A stretch of DNA of 64,000 nt from assembly GCA_032622095.1 (NCBI GenBank), contig CP136065.1, forward strand, positions 248,061,474 through 248,125,473. The letters run 5' to 3'. The notes under the pieces are model-generated. The model saw only the letters and a program-made list of their open reading frames with translations, made no database searches and was not told the origin of the DNA. Below, one piece after another: positions 13,301 to 22,864 of the stretch (position 1 is the stretch's first letter; every line of letters begins with the position of its first letter). Origin of the DNA: Siphonodentalium dalli (lineage: Eukaryota; Mollusca; Scaphopoda; Gadilida; Siphonodentaliidae). A program made the position numbers and the translations under genes.

Positions 13301-16300
13301 AGTAAAATTCCCAATATGGTGCGTGATAGATTCCCAAAACGGCGTGTGATATAAAGACATTGATCATCGGCATGGATGTTCGCGGTACGATGTTTCGCGG
13401 TACGGAATTTCAGAAGAATTGAGTGAGCGCTAAAGTACGCGGCACCTGATTGGTCGGAAATGTATATTACAGCCAATGCGAGTTCTTCTTTAATAATGTA
13501 ATAAGAATTGCAGAAGATGTCGCACAACAGCAAATATTATAGGAAAAAAATACAACCGGATAAGCGGCCGAATTCAACAACAAATATAATAACAACGTTC
13601 TTTAAAAAGAAGAAGGTCGACGATGCGGATTCAGCGCAGCCTCTTGACACTAATGACAGTGTTGTCAAAAGCAAAAATAGTGAAACCGCATCTCACACTC
13701 AGTCCTCTGAATCGTCCGATTCCGATGATCATGATATTGATATTGTTTCCGAGGAGGAGTCAGAGTTTGTTTACCTACCGGTACCAGGGATTAAACCAGA
13801 CGAGAGACTATTCTCGTCAGGAAAATACGAAGAAAAATACAAGTGGCTGTACTTTAGTGTCAGAAAAGAAGGATACATGTGTAAAAATTGTGAATTTTTT
13901 AGTGACAAATTTCAAGCCGCAGATAAAGGTGCATTCCATACAAAAGGAGTAAAGTTGGGAACCCATCCTACAAGAAAACTGACAAAACATGAACAGAGTA
14001 GAAGACACACTACGTCAATGTTGTCATCTCAGACCCTTACTCAAGTTGATACGAAAGATAAAAAAAGTGTTTTAAGCCAACTATGCGATAGCAGTATTAA
14101 AATTGAAGCTAAAAACCGATCAGGTATGACAATATTACTGAAAACAGTTTATTTCATGATCAAGAAAAGCTGGGCACATACTACAAATTTCGAAAACGTC
14201 ATTGAATTTTGTGCAAAAACTGGAAACACGGAACTTCAAGAATTTTTGAATAGGATGTCTGACGAAAAAAGTAAACTTTCATATACATCTCCGTTTTCTG
14301 TTAAACAATATATACAATGCATGTCAGACTACGTGGAGGAGGACATCCTATGTTCACTGAGGAGAAATAAATTTTTCACATTGTTATGCGACGAAAGTGC
14401 GGACGAATCTAATGTGACTCAACTGTGCATCATGAAACGATTTCTTAAGGATGGAGAAGTATGCGACCATTTTCTGGGAATTATCCCAATGCAAAAAACT
14501 GATGCAGCAACACTCATGGACTGTTTGCAAAAATTCTTAATGCAAAAGGGGATTAATATTGAGAACACTCGTTTTATAGCCCTCGATGGCACCAATACTA
14601 TGTCGGGAGAACGGACCGGACTACAGAAACGTTATAGACATTTCTCACCCTTTGCTCAGTATATAAATTGTCGAAATCATCGGTTGGCTCTTGCATTCTC
14701 CCATGTGTTGAAAAAGTATAAAAAGCTTCAAGAAGCTGACAATTTGCTTGTAGGCCTGGCAAAGTTTTTCGGTTCAAGTCCCCAGAGAACAGCTGCATTC
14801 AATACTGCTCAGGACGTATATTTGTTGAAGGAGCTCAAACTTGTTTGGCCATCTACAACTAGGTGGCTGAGCCATGGAAAGTCCTGTGAAAGAATCATAA
14901 CACGGTTCCAATGCATTCTTGACACATTGGATGGTATTTATAATGACAAAAAAAGACCCAGAAATTTTAGGACTGAGATGCCAGTTAATAGATCCTGAAA
15001 ATGTTGCTCTGATATGTATCTTAGCTGATATTCTATCTGAAACGAACAAGCTATCTACAATTCTTCAAGCTGACTGGGCAAACTTTACGCAGCTTCCGGC
15101 TTACGTGAAAGCAACCACAATATCACTGACTTCCCTGGCAAACGATCTAAGTCTCGGCACCAATTACAAAAACATTAACAAGCTTCTGCAAGATGTCAAT
15201 CAATCACATTCTATCTTCGAGATTAGGACACGGACACATCAGATCTTTGACCTTAAAACATTTGAGACAGATGTCGTGAAACCAATGATAAAAGAACTCA
15301 TTTCTGAAATAGAAATGATGACGTCGTCGTCCTCTCTACTGTCATCTTTTGGAATTTTTGATCCAAGAAACCTGCCTAGAAATGAGAAGGAGTTGCCTTT
15401 ATATGGTTCCACGGAAATTGTGACATTAGCTACATTTTATGGTAAACCATGCACAGACACATTCTTGGGCCATGTGACGGAAGTGTTACCAGAGTTTGAA
15501 ACGGAAGACATTATTTCTAAGTTTGAATCCTTCAAACCTCACATGTTCTCTTTGAGGGATATTCATGAGCGAAATATATCCGAGAAAATCAAGTCTGTTG
15601 AAAATAAAATACTATTCACTGTATTGTCTAAATCTAAAAAGAAGGAGGAAGAGCAAAATCTTGCGGATCTGAAAATCAACTTGCCATACAATATCAGGTT
15701 CTTGCTCAAAGCTTTTCACAAGGACGAATCTTTTAGATCTTTATTTCCGCAAATGTATTACATTGTTTATCTTGCAAATTTAATACCAACTGGAACTGTC
15801 AATGTTGAAAGAGCTTTCAGTTTGATGAGTTTGATTAAAACACCTTTGCGCAATAAAATGGGACAGTGCACATTGGACAGCTTGATGCGTGTATGCAGGG
15901 ACTCCTCAAACATTGACGACATTGATTGGGAAAAAATTATTGATGCCTATAATTCTATGGGACCTACCCGGAAGATAGCTCTCTGATAAGTGGGTCATTG
16001 ATATCATAATTATATGTATCATTGTATGATTGTATGTAGTAATATGTGTGGCATTATAGACAATGAATTAAATATTTCAATTATCTCATCAAGCTCATGT
16101 AAAAATATAATCCGTGCCTAGCCTGAGTTTCCTCTAGTCATCCATGTTATACTGTCTGGGTGAGGGCTATGGGACAAAGCCCACAGAAAAGGGGTATATT
16201 AATTATATGTGGAATTTGGAAATATACATTGAATTTAATTCTATAAATATTATACTTTTAAAAATGTAATAAATCTTTGGCAGAAACTTACAAGTATAGT

Positions 16301-17934
16301 GGGCTTTCTGAAGCCTTTCATCTACTGTATGCACAACATGTGACAAGCATTTTGCAGAATTTTTGCCATACATTGTCATTGCAAGAAGGCTTCTGAAGCT
16401 AGTACTAATGGAAAAATCAGCTTCCCAAATTTGGGCGGCGAAATATACCCACCCCTTTTCTGAAGGCTTCCTCTGTCTCTCAACCAGACGGTATAGCATG
16501 CAGGGCCAGCAGAAACTCAGGCTAATCAGATATTTCTGTTTATCTTCTCCCACCCACATTTTTGTCATTGGGTAGGACCATAGTTATAATGATTAATGTA
16601 CCGTAGATGGAAGTACCGGTACTAACTTTGAGAAGAATTGTATACCCAGTAGTGAGTACATGTTGGTATAAAAGATGAAAAATTCAAATACAAACAGTTA
16701 TCTTGTATCAATCAGACTTTAAAAACACAGTTCACTATAAGCAGTCTGCATATTTCAAGTGTTCATGTTCTTGTCCACTTGAAATTCAGACTGCTTAACT
16801 TAAGGCTTCTTATTATAGGTGTGTTGTTAAGTTATTAACAGTTGAGTTATAATTATATAATATCAATCAGACTTTAAAAACACAGTTCACTATAACTTAA
16901 GGCTTAACTTAAGCCTTAAGTTATAGTGAACTGTGTTTTTAAAGTCTGATTGGTATTATAATTTATATAATTATAACTCAACTATTAATAACTTAACAAC
17001 ACACCTATAATAAGGCTATATATACATGTATACAATATTTTTTAAATCGACTTGAGTTCAAGTTTTGTCAATCATGACATGAAATATTTGGAAGTTCAAT
17101 GATCTGAAAGTGAATCTGTGCTATACTGGAGCTCTCATACACCTTCTACATATAGGAGATCCACAGAATGGCCCAGATTCACTCCCTGGTCATTGAAATT
17201 TCACCAAAACAATTATAGTGATGCTGGTTTCTGATGGTTAAAATTATTTCATGAATTTGAAAAGTTTCTGTTAAAAATAACACTGTATGTTCCCTATACA
17301 AGTGTGCTGATTTTGTGCTCAGATAAGCCTCAGAATCACTCTCAGGGCCTCCCTATTTCCAAAAAAATTCCGGGGGTGGTCCCCCGTACCCCCCCCCCCC
17401 CAACGGGAAGGGGCCGACCCCCTCCCCCACTCGGGCCTACGGCCCTCAGGAGATGCCTGCGGCATCTCATGCTATGTCCCAAAATATTGGAAAAGGCACC
17501 TTCCCAATTGCTGTGGATTAATCCCTGATTTAATATAATGCTGTATACATGTCATTGAATTTCTGCAACACCATTAAACTGATTAAAGCTACCATGACAT
17601 TGATTAGTGTGACAATTACTTGCCCAAGCTATATACGAGTGACACTGGCAGAGGATTAGAAGGCACGAATACTTAAATACTATTCCCTGTGAAAAATCAA
17701 ATGAAAAAATAAAATAAAATGAAGTACCGCCCGCCCGCCCCTGTTTTTTTCCCTCATGTTACCCTAAACTCAGGTATTCTTCCTTTTGGCCTTATGCTTA
17801 CCATCGGGTTTCCTCTTGTAGATATACTGTTCCATTTGAAAGTCGACATTAGTCGAGCCAAGGTGGGTACTGCAGGACAGGAACTTGGTCACATCTTCCT
17901 CTTTGAGGGTCAAAGCATCTAAACCTCCAGACAT
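998..17934 (-). CDS. RPSA: 40S ribosomal protein SA (laminin receptor), 5 exons
   Basis: Five minus-strand coding exons join to 957 bases (318 codons plus stop): 17934-17802, 9412-9207, 3911-3753, 2702-2574 and 1327-998. All four introns have GT/AG borders in consistent phase. The protein is uS2, a late-assembling small-subunit component of the cytoplasmic ribosome, also known as the 37/67-kDa laminin receptor. It carries the family blocks [60 protein letters not shown] and [10 protein letters not shown], then an acidic C-terminal tail with TEDW repeats. The tail is longer than the human one (295 residues in total), which is normal variation among invertebrates. It is the only gene here that looks fully functional. 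A 5' non-coding exon may exist upstream of 17934 but I cannot place it. Confidence 0.95.
1328..2573. other. RPSA intron 4
   Basis: Holds a short direct duplication around 1345-1410 (two copies of a phrase containing TAGGCCATAGTAAAAA). Otherwise AT-rich unique-looking DNA with no coding support. Confidence 0.6.
2574..2702 (-). CDS. RPSA: RPSA coding exon 4
   Basis: 43 codons between acceptor TTTGTAG and donor GTCAGT. It encodes [20 protein letters not shown] through [10 protein letters not shown], the most conserved C-terminal part of the folded domain. Confidence 0.95.
2703..3752. other. RPSA intron 3
   Basis: Contains a member of the dispersed GGGTCGGTAGGG/poly-A repeat family near 3660-3740, possibly paired with a weaker piece near 3030-3075. 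No ORF of note. Confidence 0.55.
3753..3911 (-). CDS. RPSA: RPSA coding exon 3
   Basis: Exactly 53 codons between acceptor TTTGACAG and donor GTAATT. It encodes [20 protein letters not shown] through IPCSNK. The family normally has CNNK; here an AGC codon gives Ser, a harmless-looking change. Confidence 0.95.
4535..6190 (+). repeat. Tandem ~162-bp repeat, four units, unit 3 interrupted
   Basis: Units begin at about 4544, 4706, 4868 and 6028 with the phrase GACTAATTAAGGGCCATAAC, followed by ATCAAATTTTATCGGAC, GGCCGGTTTTCGAACTCGTC and GTTGAAGTTATCGCGCTAAC. Units 1 and 2 are complete. Unit 3 is split after its first ~20 bases by a ~1-kb insertion and resumes at 5878. Unit 4 runs to about 6190. 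The units remain partly open in one frame but differ by small indels, so this is a repeat, not a gene. I recall similar GGCCATAACTC repeats as very common in bivalve genomes. Confidence 0.8.
4889..5877. mobile_element. ~1-kb non-autonomous DNA element inside tandem repeat
   Basis: It begins TAGCCTGGATATAAG and ends TTATAACCAGGCTT, an imperfect ~15-bp terminal inverted repeat. It splits a 162-bp repeat unit, and the phrase GGCCATAAC occurs on both sides (4879-4887 and 5878-5886), as expected for an 8-9 bp target duplication. It has no transposase ORF. The superfamily is uncertain; the duplication length would suit hAT. Confidence 0.55.
6191..7087. other. RPSA intron 2, unannotated part
   Basis: No recognised element. 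There are short GT-rich and poly-T stretches, and no ORF with support on either strand. Confidence 0.4.
7096..8738. mobile_element. Non-autonomous hAT element, 1643 bp
   Basis: The left end TAGGGATGGGACGAT and right end ATCGTCCCATCCCTA are exact inverses, and an exact 8-bp duplication ATGACGGC lies immediately outside both (7088-7095 and 8739-8746). Subterminal blocks rich in the self-complementary words ATCGCGATAC and CGATACGTATCG occur at both ends (about 7115-7195 and 8657-8725). Eight-base duplications and short inverted ends define hAT. The interior has no transposase-like ORF. Inserted in RPSA intron 2. Confidence 0.88.
9068..9130. repeat. Member of the poly-A / GGGCGGGTTAGGG repeat family
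   Basis: Shows GGTGCGGGCGGGTTAGGGG, then AAAACAAAGGTATTTTTTTAG and GCCTA. The same arrangement recurs at 3660-3740, 11650-11735, 12480-12545, 12740-12812, 17720-17792, 18296-18378, 19018-19105, 20130-20225 and 20668-20795, in both orientations. Confidence 0.5.
9207..9412 (-). CDS. RPSA: RPSA coding exon 2
   Basis: Acceptor TATTTCAG, then the second base of a glycine codon and [20 protein letters not shown]. It runs to TFTNQIQ and donor GTAATC. It contains the core uS2 fold segment, including [20 protein letters not shown] and the signature GATPIAGRF. Confidence 0.95.
9782..10958. mobile_element. Non-autonomous hAT element, 1177 bp
   Basis: The ends AAGGGGTGTAACGATAC and GTATCGTTACACCCCTA are inverse apart from the first base, and an 8-bp duplication TTAACTGG flanks them exactly (9774-9781 and 10959-10966). 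Subterminal ATCGCGATAC and GATACGTATCG words match those of the 7096-8738 element, although the termini differ, so the two are related hAT families. No transposase is encoded. Inserted in RPSA intron 1. Confidence 0.88.
10967..12931. other. RPSA intron 1, repeat-bearing stretch
   Basis: Two or three members of the poly-A/GGTAGG family lie here (about 11650-11735, 12480-12545, 12740-12812), where CTACCTACC and GTAACCCGCCCGCCCC are visible. The ORF at 11406-11795 overlaps one of these repeats and is not supported as a gene. Confidence 0.45.
12932..13207 (+). CDS. Unrecognised 91-residue ORF, possible exon
   Basis: An open frame begins directly after a good acceptor (TTTGTTTTACAG ending at 12931) and ends at TAG 13207. 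The product is hydrophobic at its start and basic later ([37 protein letters not shown]). I do not recognise it. Its place 300 bases upstream of the hAT transposase ORF on the same strand suggests it could be an upstream exon of that gene, or an unrelated host fragment. The first ATG after the acceptor is in frame. Low confidence. Confidence 0.25.
   Translation: MLMPPPLYILIMLCTSRWRCRMYVSFPMEELLLNSPSELNISQKFLVFESVDKQNTIRVLCGKLKSNMSTRRIWPVISELQREHKPFNFQH
13240..13290. repeat. Short GC-rich hairpin
   Basis: GGGGCCGAATTTCGGCCCC is a perfect palindrome in the 5' flank of the transposase gene, about 230 bases before its first ATG. Function unknown; it could be part of an element end or promoter. 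Confidence 0.4.
13508..15986 (+). pseudogene. hAT-superfamily transposase-like gene (ZNF862/KIAA1586-like), one frameshift
   Basis: Two overlapping frames form one protein of about 825 residues. The 5' frame (13508-14998) has a lysine-rich start, an acidic Ser/Asp stretch, then a zinc-finger region ([11 protein letters not shown] ... [11 protein letters not shown]). It continues into the RNase H-like core, with [14 protein letters not shown] and [14 protein letters not shown] supplying the first acidic positions and [15 protein letters not shown] following. The 3' frame (14919-15986) carries the hAT C-terminal dimerisation motif ([20 protein letters not shown]). The frames meet at an A7 run (about 14947-14953); one extra base explains the break. 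Proteins of this kind in animals are either hAT transposases or their domesticated relatives. I could not find terminal repeats, so I cannot tell which. It lies antisense inside RPSA intron 1. Confidence 0.8.
16119..16524. mobile_element. Inverted-repeat MITE, ~406 bp
   Basis: Arms of about 85 bases run from TAGCCTGAGTTTC at the left to GAAACTCAGGCTA at the right. Internally CAGAAAAGGGGTATATT pairs with AATATACCCACCCCTTTTCT. Both ends sit on a TA dinucleotide, compatible with a Tc1/mariner-type 2-bp duplication, but TA alone is weak proof. It lies just 3' of the hAT gene. Confidence 0.55.
16704..17017. repeat. Large palindrome with a third, direct copy
   Basis: Arms of about 100 bases (16803-16906 and 16909-17017) meet at AAGGCTTAACTTAAGCCTT. 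They contain GTGTGTTGTTAAGTTATTAA and CAGACTTTAAAAACACAGTT with their inverses. The second phrase also occurs as a direct copy at about 16708-16735, followed by a small hairpin at 16741-16796 (GCAGTCTG ... CAGACTGC). No ORF. A foldback transposon with a rearranged flank is likely. Confidence 0.7.
17341..17470. repeat. GC-rich dispersed repeat fragment
   Basis: Contains TTCCGGGGGTGGTCCCCCG, a C14 run and a GGGCCTACGGCCC / GATGCCTGCGGCATC pair of small palindromes. The phrase CCAAAAAAATTCCGGGGGTG resembles the inverse of 18790-18840, suggesting a dispersed family. Confidence 0.4.
17802..17934 (-). CDS. RPSA: RPSA coding exon 1
   Basis: Starts at ATG 17934-17932 ([15 protein letters not shown]...) and ends in ...YIYKRKPD with one base of the next codon, followed by donor GTAAGC. 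The start matches the conserved N-terminus of RPSA, so the choice of ATG is firm. Phase 1 at the 3' border is completed by exon 2 to give glycine. Confidence 0.93.
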
Positions 17935-18295
17935 CTTGCAATTGATCAAGAGTTACGGCGATCAATCTACAACACAAGCGACTTATTATTATTAAGCACA
18001 TATTAATCAAGCCAATACTCGGCCTCCAATTGGCCTGTATGATTTTTTTATCTGGCCACCCGTCGGCCAAGAAAAAAATATGGAAATGTGTACTGAACAC
18101 TGCGAAGAATGATCAAAATATATTCATATTTACCAAGCGTTCTTTGAAAAATTTACTCAGAAGTTGAGAACCAGTTTACAATTGATTTACTTCCCCCCAA
18201 CATGGCCGACTGGGAGCTGGCAGCTATGGGTTATTTGTGGACAGTGTTGAGTTGATACAATAATTTCTTCAGCTTAAATTTAGCCCACCACCCTG

Positions 18296-18378
18296 TAAGG
18301 CCTAAAAAAAAAAATACATTTGTTTCCGCCAACGAGCTGAAAAAAATTAGGGTAGGTAGGTAGGCTTAACTTTTTTTT
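18296..18378. repeat. Poly-A / GGTAGGTAGG repeat family member
   Basis: Reads AGGCCTAAAAAAAAAA, TTTGTTTCCGCCAACGAGC, then TTAGGGTAGGTAGGTAGG and a poly-T run. It shares order and words with 19018-19105. Confidence 0.55.
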
Positions 18379-19017
18379 TTTCAGCATCTTTAAAAATAAC
18401 TGTATAATACTTGTCAATAATCCAAACTATGCACTTCTTAGCCCCAATCAGGTTAACCCAAATGACAGAGGAACTAAAAACTCCAATTCAATCTTACATA
18501 TGCTTCAATATTTACATATATACTAGTCTATATACTAATATAGTCTTTGATAATCCTAATATTTCCCATATGGTCTGGCGACAACTGGAGTCAGTCCAGC
18601 ACCACTGCACTGTCACATATTGGAGTGACCGTCTTGTACCGATCTCTTAATGATGGCTTCACAACCCCACCTTCTCCTCCGCATTCAGTGAAGGATCTAG
18701 GTATGTTTTGGGGACACCTGTTTTTTGGCAATGATATTCCAAAGACATAACCTGAAAGCCTGAGCGGAGGAAGGTTTGGGAGGGGTGACCGGACCCCCTG
18801 CTGATGGTGGGGGTTCTCCCCCTGGAAATTTTTTGAAAATCCATTGCATTTAGGCACTTTGAGTCAGTATTTTGAATTTTACTGAGAGGTCAATTTGATC
18901 AAGTTTCTCAAGCATAACTTTGGAAATGTTTATATATGTATGGATTGGAAATGCTTATAACTTATTGTCAGATATCTTTTGGTTCAATGGATTATGCTTA
19001 TCCTGCTTGAAATGAGA

Positions 19018-19105
19018 CTTAGGCCTAAAAAAAAATATTATTTGTTTCCTATTACGGTGCCAAAAAATTCCAGGTAGGTAGGTAGGGATTTTTTTTTTTT
19101 TGGTA
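19018..19105. repeat. Poly-A / GGTAGGTAGG repeat family member
   Basis: Reads TAGGCCTAAAAAAAAATATT, ATTTGTTTCC, CCAGGTAGGTAGGTAGGG and a T12 run, matching the 18296 copy with many substitutions. Confidence 0.55.
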
Positions 19106-20129
19106 ATATTATTTTATTTTTCCCCCGAACAGTTAAGAAGTACCGGTACATTAATGCTTACTCTTTATACTTGTGTTAAGGCTGTCCATGTATATTGCAA
19201 GTAAACAGTTAATGTAGCACAATAATATGATAAGTATTGTCAATGTGAACAAACAAATGCCTCCCAGGCACTCAATTATGCAGCTCTCTTGTAATTATTC
19301 TCTCAGTTTAGATTGTGGTGGCACATCTTCCTCAGAGCACAATATTGATATATCAACAGGCCCAAGACATACACCATAATAGGGCTTTTCTATTACTTTA
19401 TAATAATATAACTTGTATGATATTAATTCAAACCTCACTTAAATATTTGGTCATACACCTCAGGACCTAAGACACATATCTCACATGCGCCTCAGACACA
19501 TTGCACAGGGTGTAAATGTTCCTCAACTGCACTGAAATATAAAGTCCCACACCACACTGAAAATGGTACCACAGGCCACACCTTGACTGAGGTACCACAC
19601 CTCAGCATTCAAATTGGCCCCCAACTTTGAAGTTCCTTATACACACTGGCATATGCATGCTTGTAAGTTTGATACATCATACACCCAAACAAACCAGTAG
19701 ATAATTTCATGTGCTTTTTTAGTGCCCATCACAGAAGGGTGTTTGATATGGTAGACATGCAGTCATCTTTATACTGTCTGTATACATACTAGTAACTATG
19801 CATGAACACTATGAATCCTTGATTGACTGGGGAGAGGAACTTTAAATTCTGATATAGAATGTCGTCTATATGAATATTGCTCTCTAACAGATAAGACTTC
19901 CCACAAGACATGGGAGTTGAACAAACAAGATTACCACAGGCAGGTTTTAAAGACTGCAGATTTATTGGTGAGATTGGGATTCATCTGCAACCACAAATGG
20001 ACATGTATTTTAATAGAAGTAAATTGTTTTTGAAACTTCCATCTAAAATTATTGCTGCTTAATGTAAACATAGTATATATAGTATATATTTAACGATATA
20101 GATGTGTTTACATGCCAATTACATGCATT

Positions 20130-20225
20130 TAAAAAAAAAAGAAAAAAAAAAAAAGGTCAGGTCGGCCCAATTTCGGCAGGTCGGTCGGGTAACCGGAAAC
20201 ACAGATGTTTTTTTTTTTGGCCTTA
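20130..20225. repeat. Poly-A / GGTCGGTCGGG repeat family member, inverse orientation
   Basis: A-rich run, GGTCAGGTCGGCCCAATTTC, GGTCGGTCGGGTAACCGGAA, ACACAGATG, T12 and GGCC. It is the opposite orientation of the 19018 copy. Confidence 0.5.
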
Positions 20226-20667
20226 CCATTATCACTCTAATTCATATAATAGGCTATTTTATAAAATTCAAGTGAGACATATACATAATATACTACATGT
20301 AGTACAGAAACAATGTCTATTTAGTTAGTATTTACTATTTATACATGTAGTACTAATCTCGATGTTAGTTTTTCATTTGGTATTATGATATCCCACCTGA
20401 TAACCAGGTTGATTCGATCAAATTGTTAATGTTCCTGTACTGTATTTGATTGAAATACTGAAGTCTGAAGGCTGAATCATAACAAACCTGAACTGAAACT
20501 ATTTGAAGTTTTTACAGATGAAAGCTAGATAAAAGCCAAACATACTTTACAGTATGATTCCAACTGTTAAACTTAAATCTTTTTGTAAACTAAAATTTCT
20601 TATGTCATCAATATATATAAATGTTTTGCATCTTGTTATGATATGAATTACGACCTAAATTGAAAAA

Positions 20668-20795
20668 AAAAAAAATTTAAATAAAACATTTTTTTTGTTT
20701 TTGCAATGGCAATAAAAAGTTTAGGGTCGGGGGGTTTAAAATAGGGTCGGTCGGGTTAGCGGAAACCAACGTCTTTTTTGTTTAGGCCTAACCAC
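20668..20795. repeat. Poly-A / GGTCGGTCGGG repeat family member, inverse orientation
   Basis: A12 run, then TTTAGGGTCGGGGGGTTTAA, AATAGGGTCGGTCGGGTTAG, CGGAAACCAACGTC and TTTTTTGTTTAGGCCTA. This is the best-preserved copy of the family in the window. Confidence 0.55.
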
Positions 20796-21999
20796 TAAAT
20801 AGGCACCACTCATGGCCTAATCCCTCATGGGCCAGTGGCCACACAAGTTGACAATCATCCCAGCTACACTGGACACAAGGTAACCCTTGCAGAATTGGTT
20901 ACTGCACTGAACCCACTACAGATACAGAGACCCCTAACCCACCCATCAAGTGTCAGCTTCCAGACAGCATTGCTGAGCAAGTAAATCTACCATTTGTTTA
21001 AAACCAACCAACCAACTAGTTGAGTATATTTTTCAAAGAACTCTTGGTAAATATAAATATATTTTTATTGTTCACTGATCATTGTTTATTGTTCTGTACA
21101 CATTCCCATATTTTTTTTTAGATATGGACTTTGTGTTTGTTGGATTTGGGTTCAAAAATATAATTTAAAATCTCTATAAAGTTCACATTTGTTTTGACGT
21201 CATTTATTAATGCAATCACGACAGAAAAATGTAGGAGTCGACGCTTGCGGACAATTTGCATCTATGGACAAACAAGCCGATTGAAATACACATTACGCAA
21301 CTTACGGGGGTATAATTATCAACAAATGTGCATTTTATGCACTTATATAGAAACAATGCACATAACTGTTAACACAATGACCAGTCACATGACAATATCC
21401 AACTTCCAAGACCAGTGTGAATTTATGTATACAGAAATGCAGTGTCGGTAGCCGAGGTTGCATACTGGTCTCTTGTGCTAGCGGATCAGGGATAGACTTT
21501 TCTAGATACAGATCATCGTCAACGAACCTGGGCAAACGCGAAACAAGTATCCTTAGTTCGCGCATGTTTACACACATTTTATGTTTATTACACCATTTGT
21601 GTGCAATGTTATACACTTTATTTCAAGATTATTCGGTAAAATACTATTAAATATTCATATTCGTCTCTTTCTAAGGATTATTGGTCAATAAGACTTTGCT
21701 CAGATAGTGAACATTCAAATATTTTACGGAGCGTACATGTTAGCTTTCAATGCCACTTGGAGCTAGACGGAAAAAGGAAGCACGTGGTCAAATATGTGGG
21801 GGTTTATGTTTTTAATAACACGGGTTGGCGGAATCGGAGGTGGATCAAAAACAAAACATGTGCCAAGTGATGTGTTCATCAGCCAACATCGGTTGATTTA
21901 AACAGATTGTTTTTTATTTTATTTTACCGCATATCATTTGTTGTTAAAGATACACAATCCGAATTAACGCTCCTAAATGACTATTTCTTTGGCTTCTTT

Positions 22000-22864
22000 G
22001 GCTTTTTGGCTTAATAATATTTTTGGCTTATGAATATTCTTATTTCACTTAAGCGCAATATTATTATTGGACTTAATCACAATAAGATATTCCTTATTAC
22101 ACTTAAGCGCAATTAGATAGTTCCTTATTGCGATATGCCACATTACATAAACTCCCTGCTATTCCAATGGTATTGTCCATATTTTGATGGGTGGAGTTTA
22201 TTGGTGAGGTGATCTGGTGACTGTCCACATGTAGGCCAAAACGGATTCTACTATTTGCAGAGGGGTGATCTCATATTAATTACGTTTAAGCGCAATAAGA
22301 ATGTAATTGCACTTAAGGAGTCCCTAACTGCAATAAGGATCAATCTAACTGAGCTTAATTGCGCTTCAAAGGTGCAATAAGCCGGGAATATCTGATTGTG
22401 CTAAAGCGCAACTTTTGATGATATTTTGTTGTTGTTGGAATCTGATGATAGTACGGGGACAATCGAAAAGGGATTGTGCACCTTTAAGGAATTGCAATTC
22501 ATATATGATCTGATATCCCGTGATGGGTCGAAGATTCGAATAAATTATATTATATTCTATTCTATATATACCGATATCTTTTGAACGAGTATTATTTTAA
22601 TAAAATTTGTAAACTTGCGTTAAAAATCCTGTTATGATAATTAAGTTCTTATTAAAAGAAAGTGATTACTCTTAACTGAAATTATTCCTTTTAAACGAAA
22701 AATCAGAGTTGAAATTATAATTGCACTTAAAAGAGAAATTTCTGCATCCCACATAATATGTTAAATGAATTCCTGCATCCCACATAATATTAAATGAATT
22801 GCGCTTATGCAGAATTGATCCTGAGCGCAATTAAATTACGTTTATATGTGTATAACTAATTAAG
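22000..22864. repeat. Field of GCGCAATAAG / TTAAGCGCAA words
   Basis: The words CTTAAGCGCAATA, GCGCAATAAG, TTGCACTTAA and their inverses recur about a dozen times with irregular spacing, and pieces continue to 22850 and at 24420. At 22742-22800 a ~28-base phrase (CTGCATCCCACATAATAT) is duplicated directly. No gene is visible. It may be a degenerate cluster of small hairpin elements. Confidence 0.45.

Larger units (their letters stand above)
17935..21990. other. Region upstream of RPSA, no recognised gene
   Basis: Presumably holds the RPSA promoter and perhaps a 5' non-coding exon, but I find no clear TATA box or pyrimidine-tract start. It contains four members of the poly-A/GGTAGGTAGG repeat family (18296-18378, 19018-19105, 20130-20225, 20668-20795) and a GC-rich fragment at 18650-18840. 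Other ORFs are short and unsupported. Confidence 0.45.

Noticed and set aside
13230-16120. Terminal inverted repeats and 8-bp duplication around the hAT transposase gene
   Set aside because: I searched both flanks by eye for inverse ends with CAGGG/TAGGG-like starts and matching 8-mers and found none, so I do not claim element boundaries.
3912-17801. snoRNA genes inside RPSA introns
   Set aside because: RPSA introns host snoRNAs in vertebrates, but I could not identify a convincing H/ACA or C/D box pair with stems by eye; an Infernal/Rfam scan would decide.
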